A DNA stretch of 64,000 nucleotides, taken from contig JAPTOF010000003.1 in the NCBI GenBank assembly GCA_028554755.1, positions 5,169,501-5,233,500 of the forward strand, in the 5' to 3' direction. Origin of the DNA: Cordia subcordata. Lineage: Eukaryota > Streptophyta > Magnoliopsida > Boraginales > Cordiaceae. Positions 56,196 through 64,000 of this stretch are shown here, in pieces. Positions within the stretch are counted from its first letter, which is position 1, and each line of letters starts with the position of its first letter. The notes under the pieces were generated by a model, which saw nothing but the letters and a program-made list of their open reading frames with translations, made no database searches and had not been told where the DNA came from. A program made the translations under genes and the position numbers.

Positions 56196-56507
56196 ATGTT
56201 GATGTCTTTGTTCAGTTCTTTTGAAGCTGTTTGCCCTGAATCTTGTGGCCAAAAGGTTAGCCTTTCATGGTTACCTGCGAACAAAGAAGCCGCCAAGAAT
56301 CAAGGTGGTGGAGTTGTTTTGTCTGAACCGCCGGCCGCGGCGACTTCTTCTTTAGTTGATGGTCTGAAGAAGGGCGAAGAGGGAATTTCATCATCTTCGT
56401 CGGCGTCGGTGAACGGTCAAACAGTGGGAAGCAAGCAACAAAGGAGGCCGAGGTTCGCGGTGGAGTTAGATGGGGTTCATTGTTTCGAGTCTATTATTCC
56501 TTACTGA
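56196..56507 (+). CDS. Small plant protein of unknown function, 103 aa
   Basis: Single-exon ORF with a TATA box 150 bp upstream and an AACAAAGATG start context. The C-terminus RRPRFAVELDGVHCFESIIPY matches a small uncharacterised family of plant proteins that end in R-FAPELDGL-CFET; this is from memory of the family, not a search. The N-terminus (MLMSLFSSFEAVCPESCG) is also family-like. The middle is Ser/Gly/Lys-rich and likely disordered. No signal peptide or TM helix was recognised. GC content is clearly higher than in the surroundings, which supports a real gene. The function is unknown. Confidence 0.8.
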   Translation: MLMSLFSSFEAVCPESCGQKVSLSWLPANKEAAKNQGGGVVLSEPPAAATSSLVDGLKKGEEGISSSSSASVNGQTVGSKQQRRPRFAVELDGVHCFESIIPY

Positions 56508-56959
56508 TATATACATGATTTGTTCTTGAATTTGATCATTTTTTTTTTGTATCCTACTACAATATATATGATCATAAGTTGTAAATTCTTAAAATTTTGA
56601 TACCCGATTAATCCATTGTATTAGCTATTAAATTTTTAGTTAATTAATGACTTGATGGATTTTTCATTCTTCTTAATCTTTTCTTGTTAATCAATGCCTA
56701 AACGTCAACCAATCCGCTGGGCTTATGAGTTCCCAAATAAAGCTAACGATCACGGTGTCTGTTGTAATTTATTCATTTGTTTGTTTTCGGACTCCGGTGG
56801 CAAACTCGTGCACTGATCAATTTATATATTGATCAACTATAATTGACCGGCAAAGGACAAGAATCAAGCAATAATCCTTTCTCCATTCCAATAAGATTTG
56901 AATTCAAGTTATAACTTTTGAATTAATCTCAACCAGTGAAACAATTTCTTAATTCCGAT
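56508..56959. other. 3' region of the 103-aa gene and intergenic
   Basis: 3'UTR probably to about 56650. No other feature was recognised. Confidence 0.5.
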
Positions 56960-56964
56960 CAGAT

Positions 56965-57350
56965 TCAAAGGCCAGACAGTACTTGATCAATCCTCCCATG
57001 ATTGGTGATAATGATTCGAGGAATCCTGAAACTGCAAATTATGCATCTCTTTGTGAAACCCCATGCGGTTGAGTCGGTTATCTTTGAGACAGACTCGACC
57101 TTTACCCACTTAGTGAAATAATCTACAGCGAAGATCATGGATTTTCTTTGGCCCCTCACTTGGGGTAGTGGACCAAAATATCCAATCCCCCTTTTTCTAA
57201 AAGGTGGCAGCTCACGATTGGAGTCAATTCATTAAGTGGCCTCCTTTGCACTTTTGCATTTCGCTCGCTAGCAGGTATCGCACTTCTTGATGTGCTTTTG
57301 CGTGTCTTTGAGTAGCATAGGCTAGAAGTAAATTAGATGGACAGCCTTTT
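56965..57350 (-). pseudogene. Gypsy integrase fragment
   Basis: 57159-56965 reads MIFAVDYFTKWVKVESVSKI and then FRIPRIIITNHG. This is the start of the integrase core, with the first catalytic Asp in VDYF and a second site changed (ITNHG for the usual SDNG). Upstream, about 57310-57240, decayed text fits the zinc-binding region (CQ-F block). It would join the cDNA to the host DNA. Broken. Confidence 0.8.
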
Positions 57351-57869
57351 GAGCTAATACCTTAGCCTTGGTACGATTTCTGCATACGCCCTTATGTGCT
57401 TCTCTGAGGATGTAATTCCCTTCAATGGGTTTAACACATTTAAGCAACTGATCTTCAATCGACCATTTAGACAGATAATTTCCCCACATTGTGAATCAGG
57501 GGCTCGTACCTTAATCTTTCACGCTTCTTCTGCTTCACCCTGTAATGTCCCCCGATAGAGCATTGGGGCCGTCTAGCTTGCTGTTGTCTTGTGTTGTTCT
57601 GTATTATACCAGTTACTGACCTTCCTCCAAATGCTAGGTTCCTCAATCTCTTCAAGTGCAAGCATTTCTGTGCCTCTGGAGCCAGTTGCTATCTTTTTAT
57701 AGGGCGTGGCCTACACTGTTCTCTTCCTCGGGGTATTCATTGCATGCTAATCCTCCGAAAAGCACTAGCCACCTCCTAAACCTTTTCCTTGTGCCATTTC
57801 ATGTTTTCTTCCTTGGCCTCAAATTGCCCCTCGACTTGCCCTACCACCAATTATGAGTCTGTATACACC

Positions 57870-58030
57870 CTTACAACCCAAGCCTAATGTTTAAGTGGTT
57901 CTCAGCCCAACTATGTGTGCTTCGTATTCTGTCTCATTATTAGTGGGCCGAAATCTGAAGCGTAATGCATACTTATACTGCTCTCTATTTGGGCATCATA
58001 TCACTACTCCAACCCTTACCACCCGACTGG
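57870..58030 (-). pseudogene. Second (archaeal-type) RNase H of the Gypsy remnant
   Basis: The minus-strand frame reads YKYALRFRFRPTNNETEYEA and then HIVGL. TNNEAEYEAL is the conserved Glu block of the extra RNase H in Tat elements. Short and with stops on both sides. Confidence 0.7.
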
Positions 58031-58161
58031 TTAGCAGCTTTATCTACCTACTTAGACTTCCCACTTGAGCTCGTCGGTTTCAGGTCCTGAGGTGCATTTT
58101 ACCTCGAAGTCTACTAATGCATGGATTTGCTTGGTAGTCCTTGGCTGGTAAGTTATTCGTA

Positions 58162-58430
58162 CTACCCGAGTTCCACCGACCACTTCAATATTCTCCCTTG
58201 GGTCTCTGGTTTTTGTAGTACTTGCTTGAGGGTGAGTTTGGTCATTACTTGGATCAGATTTGCTTCGAAGTAGGTAGCTTGAACGCAGTAGTGGTTAAAG
58301 TTGAAGCCAATTGTCAAGTATCTTAACTTTGGTCCCTTTAATATCTGTCTGACATAATATACTGGTCGTTGCTGGTGACCATCTTCCATGACAAGTGCTG
58401 CTGCCATGGTTGTGATCTGGTTAGCAAGAT
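58162..58430 (-). pseudogene. Gypsy RNase H (first copy)
   Basis: The frame reads MAAALVMEDGHQQRPVYYVR, LKGPKLRYLTI and then KLTLKQVLQKPETQGRILKW with VELG. This is the classic plant Gypsy RNase H. Confidence 0.85.
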
Positions 58431-58489
58431 ATGAGACAAGGGTCTCCCCTTCTTCTGGCTCGGCTAGAATAGGTGGCTTGGTTAAGTAC

Positions 58490-59680
58490 TCCTTTTGCCT
58501 TTTAAACGCTTTTTACAATTTTCCGTCCACGTGAAATCCTTTGGGGTTCTTAAGATCTTGAACAATGGGGGCACACTGGGCTACTAACAGGGACAAATCT
58601 GCTTGGGGTTGCAATCTTCGTTGTGAGTTTCTGAACATCATTGGTTGTCCTCAGGGGGTTCGAGGTCAAAAATTGCCTTCATCTTGTCTTGGTTCACTTC
58701 TATAAATCCCAGGATATCCCACCCTTCATCCCAAAAGTGCATTTCTCAGTGTTTAGCTTTATGCCAAACCTTCTTATTGATTGGAAAGCCACTTGTAAGT
58801 CAGTCAAGTGATCAACAACCTTCTTGGTCTTCACAAGCATGTCATCCACGTAGACCTCTATGTTTGGGCCTATCGGATCTTTAAAGATTTGGTTCACCAT
58901 CCTTATAGGTGGTCCTTAAGGCCCAAAGGCGTAACCTAGTAGTAATATAACCCCCAATAGATAATGAAGGCGGTCTTTTCTTGGTCGGTTGGGGCAATTA
59001 TGATATGATTATGAGGGTATTTGGTTTGCCTTTTTTTTTTGTCAAACCTATTTAAAACCTAATTTAAGTTAATAAAAGTATTTATTTTAATTAAAAATGT
59101 ACTTTGTTTAAGTGACTTTAAGTGGAAAATAAAAAACTCTCTAACTTCAACTTTTGCTTTTTATGACGTTAAACACTTTGAAAAAAAACAAGTTTGACCA
59201 AATCATTTACTATCTTATTCTTATCTTTTTATTTTTATTACTAAAATATCTTTACTCTTTAATTTTATACTCACCTTTTGAAATTTTATTTTAATATCCT
59301 TAATAGTTATTTTAACTATATAACTTACTTCTTAATCCATTTTAATCAAACTGTAAATATTTATTTTTATAACTACAACTTTTATTCAAATACGTAATTA
59401 CTTACAGTTGACAATAAAAAAAACCACTTAAAATCAGAAGTACTTTAAATAACTTTTTTATAAGCCAAACCAAACACCCTTTACACTGATCAAAGGTGTC
59501 CATAAAGCCTAGCATTTCACACCTGGAGATAGCGCATGGGGAAAGCCTTTTTGAGGTCCATAAAATTAATGCATGATCTCCACTTTCCCCCCGATTTCTT
59601 GACTAGCACCACATTGGACACCCGGGTCGAATACTTTACCTCCCTGATGTTCAGCAACTCCTTAATTTAAAATATCCCTT
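58490..59680 (-). pseudogene. Gypsy reverse transcriptase, split by a MITE
   Basis: 59660-59500 reads KELLNIREVKYSTRVSNVVL and VKKSGGKWRSCINFMDLKKA, the start of the palm. After the MITE comes DQEKTAFIIYWGLYYY (about 58985-58930), then 58900-58700 with MVNQIFKDPIGPNIEVYVDD and LNTEKCTFGMKGG. The catalytic YVDD is intact. 58690-58480 holds the thumb (DFTWTENCKKRL). Single stops and shifts make it inactive. Confidence 0.85.
59015..59479. mobile_element. MITE inserted in the Gypsy RT, 465 bp
   Basis: Ends GGGTATTTGGTTTGCCTTTT and, inverted, GGGTGTTTGGTTTGGCTTAT. It splits the RT between blocks that are adjacent in intact elements. The flanks do not show a clear duplication. A similar right end occurs at 48800-48865. 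Confidence 0.75.
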
Positions 59681-61887
59681 TATATATGTGGCCGAGCGTT
59701 ATTTCCTTAAATTTTTTGGTCCTTTCTCTCTTCTTTTATTTATTTATTTTACTTTTCATGATATAACAAATAGCTTTTTCCATTCTAAATTTATTTTTCT
59801 ATTCTCTTAGACCAAAATAAAATATGATAATATACACCTTCATTACGATCCCGGGTACATCCTTATTACTAGGGTTGTGTCTTTGTTATGAGGAGATGCA
59901 CCGTATGTTTGCGGAATTTTCATTACGAAAAATAAAAAAACTAGAATAATTTTTTTAGACTCTCACGTGTAAGTGGCTGAAGTGGCTCGGCCATTGCTAA
60001 CAACGTTGTATCATTATAATATCGACTTATGACAACATTGATTTGCCTCTAGGCAAACTATTTGTTAAGATCATATGGCTCTTTTTTGCAACTGATATAA
60101 ATTGTTTCAGAAACCATTGTCTAAACTAATTTCATCAGTGCTTTAGTTAAATTCCTTATTCAATCTTGTCATTTTGAATGGAATTTTGAATAAAACTTGT
60201 GCTTGGGCTAAACTCTTTCTTTGGATACTTATGTTTTATAAATAATGAGGACGAAAAGATCATAAGTTAGCTTTGTGATCACATTGGTTCAAACCCACCT
60301 TATAAATCCATGTGATTCTTTTGTATATAAGCCCATATATTCTAATAAAGCCATTTATAGATATAGCCTTTGTCAGAATAAACTATATATATAACTAAAT
60401 CCTCTCTTCTACTCTTAATTCTATAAATTTGTTTCCTATAAATATCTGTTAATCTTGAATAGAACAAGGAGAGGAAGACTTTAGCATAAACTGGTTGACA
60501 GTTAATTCTTTTATAATATGGCTTAAATGGGAATGTGCTTCCACTATAGCTTGTATTTATTGTTATTACATTGTAAACTGATGGTGACTTTTTATGTTCC
60601 TTATAAGTACTTTTGTATTACATATCATATTATACAAGTATTCATGAGATTCATATGATTACTGTTCAGTCTTTGGTGGACCAAAGGCATAACCAACATG
60701 GCTATTCTTATTCTATAGTGATTCTTCTTTGTGCTCTCTATACATGTTAAGATCTAATTCTATTGCTTTTGATGTTAGCTATCATTCAGATTGCATTGTG
60801 ATTATTGTAAATTATTTTTCTTTCCATATGTTGCTACTTGAGCTCAGACAATACCATTCAATATTTCAATACTATTGCCCTATCTTCCTTCTATCTGAGA
60901 TTCTCATTCACTGGCTTTCTTCTGCTCACTTCAATCTTTTTTGCTTCCTTTCACATAGTAAAGTGAGTAATGTTTTGTAAGTGGGAGTTTCTGACCATCA
61001 AGAATGATGAGGAAACTTGTGGACCACTGCATCAATTATGAGTGAAAGGTTGACTTTGTGAACTATAGATAAAATTATTTGGTGACAATTCTTACCTTGA
61101 AACTATGTTTTAAGGATATTTAAGTAGTTGATGTAGCTATGTTTATACTTTGTGTTTTTTACACTTTTATGTTTTGTGGTATAGTTACTCCAATTGTAAA
61201 TTGTAGTGATTTCAACTGCCTATGGATTGAACCTTGCAAGCTTAGGTATATACAATCCTGGGCTTGCGTCAATCGTGTTTTTAGGTTTGGCTTGGTGAGA
61301 TTTTCAAGGTGTGACAAGAATAGCCTATGTAGGATTTGTTTTTAACATAGGAATAGCCAGTTGACATGGGTAGTTAAGTCAATTTGTCATTTTTGGTTAA
61401 ATATTTAACTATAGGAACTAAATTGATTATTTTTTTTAATAAATAATGAGGACCAATAGTAGGACTATTTTGCAAAAAATGAAAACAATGGAGACTATTT
61501 ATATAATTTTTTTCTATATAAGAGTCATGATGAAGTTCTAACTATAATAAATTAATGAGACAACTACAACAAAGTTATGTGAATAATTTATTATTTATGA
61601 GTCTCCTAACAAAATTACATTGATAATCATTGAAATTTAACGAGATTTTTAGATGGATTCTCAAAATTATCAAGATCTAAAGAGATATTCTTCACCTAAA
61701 TCTAGCTATAACATATTAACATGTGGGGGTGAAGTCTTGAACTATGTGAAGAATGCTCCAACTAATTATCATCTAAAGCTAGACTATGGACAACTTCAAA
61801 AAACTCCTTAGCAAACAAGGTCAGAGATGATGATGGTATAAACCACGAAACTCTATTCTGATAAGATCCCAACCTCTTTTTCGTAAA
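59681..61887. other. Intergenic, no gene seen
   Basis: AT-rich sequence without recognisable coding signal. 61360-61510 resembles one arm of the fold-back at 55030-55490. Confidence 0.55.
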
Positions 61888-61937
61888 GGGGCGTTTGGTT
61901 CAAGGAATGAAAAATTATTCTCAAGAATCACATTCTA
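61888..61937. mobile_element. Left end of a Harbinger-type MITE, cut by an LTR
   Basis: GGGGCGTTTGGTTCAAGGAA and the following 30 bases match the left end of the MITE at 47123. It stops where TGATGTG of the LTR element begins. The right end of the MITE is not in the window. Confidence 0.75.
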
Positions 61938-63712
61938 TGATGTGTTTGTTTTGTGTGTACTTATGCATTACAATTATATGCTTATTTTAAGGTGTTTTGA
62001 GCTTTATTTGGTGTATTAGTATAGCATTTACGTCATACTTTTGCATATTAGAGTTTACATGTTCATAGTTGAAGTTAAGACTTAAATGCTACACTAATGC
62101 GTGTTGATTGCTTGTTTTAGGTGTGATTTAGAGAGATAATTAGAGCTTGATTGAGGGTGCTTGGTGTGTGGAACAAAGCCAAGGGTGTTTTGGATATAAA
62201 GGAATGAAGAAAGTGCATTTGTAAGTGGCCGGGCAAAAGAAGGAGTGACCGAGGCGAAATCGAGCGCAACATGAGCCAAATTTGGATCTTGCAACCTAAA
62301 AAGGACATGGACAAATTTTGGATATGTTTTAGGGTGAAAATGATGGCTTGGGAGATCCCCTACAATGATACGAAGCCATAGAAAAAACGGTGCGTGAATC
62401 GGAGCTAAAACGAGCAAGATATGATCGTTTTACTGTCAAGACCATTTAGCCTCTATCTAGGCGGGATGACCTAACCGGTCGACCGGTCGGATCAGAATCT
62501 GGGCCAATTTTGGCCGGACGACTTGGCCCTAAAGCCTGTCGACCAGTTGGGCCCCCGGTTGGACGGTTAACAGCTCTATTTAAGCCACTTTTGAAGGAGA
62601 ACAACACTCAAATCAAACACCCATTTCCATAAACCTAAAATTGGCTTAAAACCCACCTCACAAACTAAATCTCACATCAATTTCTTCCATAAACAAGCTT
62701 GGATTTGAAGACCAAACAAAGATTTTGAGGGTTTTGGAGCAAGATTTGTAAAGAGCAAGCAAAGATAATGAGGGAGCTCTATATTCTTCTCTTTATTCTT
62801 ATCTATAATATGTTAGATTAGCTCTAGATTAGGGAGGATTGCTATTTTTGTAATGGATTAAGGATTTTAACACTTGTTTTGAGATATTGATGGTTGTATA
62901 TACATGCTCTGTTCTTATATTCTTATGGCTTGAAATTGAACATGTCAGGGTATTTGATGAAATGTCTTTCTGAGTTTGCATGTGTAATTTGTGCTTAGAT
63001 TTTAATGGTAGTAGTCTCACCTTAGCCTTAATCCATGCTAATGGCATGAGCCCTACTTGCAACTACATTTGTGTTGATTAATTTTGCTCTTAATGCCTTT
63101 AATATAGTAGGTAATCACCTTTAGCATAAAACATGGCTAAAAGGGTACCGCTATCACTTGCTTGACCTAGGGGACTTAATCTCTAGTTTGAAACATAACT
63201 AAAAGGTTAAACTCCCTATTAGGACATTAATCAACACCCAAGGGACTTAGAACTAGACCCAAAAGCCATAGCTAGCTAGGACAAACCTATACTTCTAATT
63301 GGGCCCGATTAGGGATAGGATTGCACCAATTGTTAGAGATGGTAAGTCTAGTAATCTAAGCCAACAGTTAGAGTAATCAAACCATCAATAACCTTAAAAC
63401 AAAGTTAAGAATCCAAATCCATTCCGAATGAGCAATCACCCCTAAGTTCCCCAAAAAACTTTGTAGATCCTCACTTACATAGCTTGTTTATTCCACCATT
63501 TCCGTTAGTCAAGTTTATTTTCCCTTAGTTTAGGTTTAAATTAGAGCTCCAATCAATCCAAAAACCTAAAAAAGTATAGGTAGGACCACACGTAGCTAGT
63601 GTAAGACACACTTTTACATTAGAACCGCACTTAGATAGCCTTCCCGTGGACACGACCCCGTACTCGCACACATTATACTACCATGACCCGTACGCTTGCG
63701 GGTAACACTCTT
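61938..63712 (+). mobile_element. Long LTR (same family as 42541-44032)
   Basis: It starts TGATGTGTTTG, matches the solo LTR at 42541 and, inverted, 7921-9707. It contains ACCGGTCGACCGGT (62474-62487) and the phrase GCCGGACGA (62513), a CTATTTAAGCC TATA-like box (about 62576), and near the end a GTGGACACGACCCCGTACTC block followed by GCTTGCGGG. It has no ORF. The exact 3' end and target duplication could not be set. It could be a solo LTR or the 5' LTR of an element running out of the window. Confidence 0.7.
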
Positions 63713-63730
63713 AAAGATTTACGATGTGTA

Positions 63731-64000
63731 TAGTCTTCTAAGCTAAGTGCGTCCTCAAGAGCTACTTTTTGGGGTCCTAACTACAATTTTTTTGGTGTTT
63801 TTGGTTTGAGGGAAGCTCGGGAAAAGTAAATCTAATCTATGAACAAGGAAATAAAAAATTAATGCTTATGTGTGTGATGGGGAAATCAAGCGATCTAAGG
63901 GGATTGAAATGTCAGAAATGGGAGACTAAGGTGATTACTTCTTGTTTATGATGATTACTACGTCTTTCTAGGGTTACTTGATGGATTATACTAAGTGCTC
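63731..64000 (-). mobile_element. Inverted second copy of the long LTR, cut by window edge
   Basis: From TCTTCTAAGCTAAGTG onward the plus strand matches 7921-8190 of the minus-strand copy (for example AAAAGTAAATCTAATCTA, TCTAAGGGGA). This is therefore the 3' end of a minus-oriented copy, placed tail to tail with 61938-63712. Confidence 0.75.

Larger units (their letters stand above)
56960..59680 (-). mobile_element. Gypsy (Tat-type) pol remnant with two RNase H domains
   Basis: On the minus strand the order is RT (59680-59483, MITE, 58990-58500), RNase H (58430-58162), a second RNase H (about 58000-57880) and integrase (about 57340-56965). A second RNase H between the usual one and integrase is the mark of the Tat lineage. 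No LTR was recognised near it. Stops and frameshifts are common. Confidence 0.82.

Noticed and set aside
60729..61345. 83- and 68-codon ORFs rich in Phe, Leu, Cys
   Set aside because: AT-driven frames without domain, no neighbours or signals.
1..64000. CRISPR arrays, rRNA, tRNA, organelle insertions, centromere or telomere arrays
   Set aside because: No direct-repeat/spacer arrays, conserved RNA genes or telomere arrays were seen; only short telo-box elements in promoters.

Overview
The window is nuclear DNA of a flowering plant, most likely a eudicot. It is AT-rich, its genes are split by GT-AG introns, and its intergenic space is filled with nested LTR retrotransposons, LINE remnants, MITEs, a Mutator-like element (MULE) and probably a Helitron. 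I cannot name the species. No bacterial-type features, tRNA, rRNA or CRISPR array were seen.

Four host genes can be supported, all on the + strand. (1) An SR-family splicing factor of the SR34A type (CDS 28808-32366, 12 coding exons, 250 aa; one intron is GC-AG). (2, 3) A tandem pair of acidic ribosomal stalk protein P1 genes (49211-49861, 113 aa; 51994-52819, 109 aa) with identical exon layout. (4) A small unnamed plant protein of 103 aa (56196-56507).

Left part: a LINE on the - strand (1-3535), a 5'-truncated LINE with poly-A (4680-5263) and a possible Helitron (5978-6873). A decayed Gypsy element follows (7832-18390). Its 5' LTR holds a 1.8 kb solo-LTR insertion, its pol is replaced in part by a solo Copia-type LTR, and a MITE sits at the edge of its 3' LTR.

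Centre: a MULE (20465-26206) has TIRs and a perfect 9-bp target duplication. It carries a broken MuDR-type transposase on the - strand and a convergent zf-GRF/coiled-coil/TM ORF on the + strand. Its right end lies only about 20 bp from the probable first exon of SR34A.

Right part: a SIRE-like Copia element on the - strand (38206-44957) has an accessory ORF in the envelope position. It is interrupted by a solo LTR with a perfect 5-bp duplication and flanked by a 0.95 kb duplicated segment. Beyond the ribosomal genes lie a LINE fragment, a fold-back repeat, a Tat-type Gypsy remnant with two RNase H domains, and two long LTRs in opposite orientation at the right edge.

The most unexpected signal is a GTCGAC-centred palindrome that recurs in the U3/promoter zone of several different LTR families. 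It also recurs between pol and the accessory ORF of the Copia element, where it looks like an internal promoter. The second candidate of interest is the zf-GRF ORF in the mudrB-like position of the MULE.
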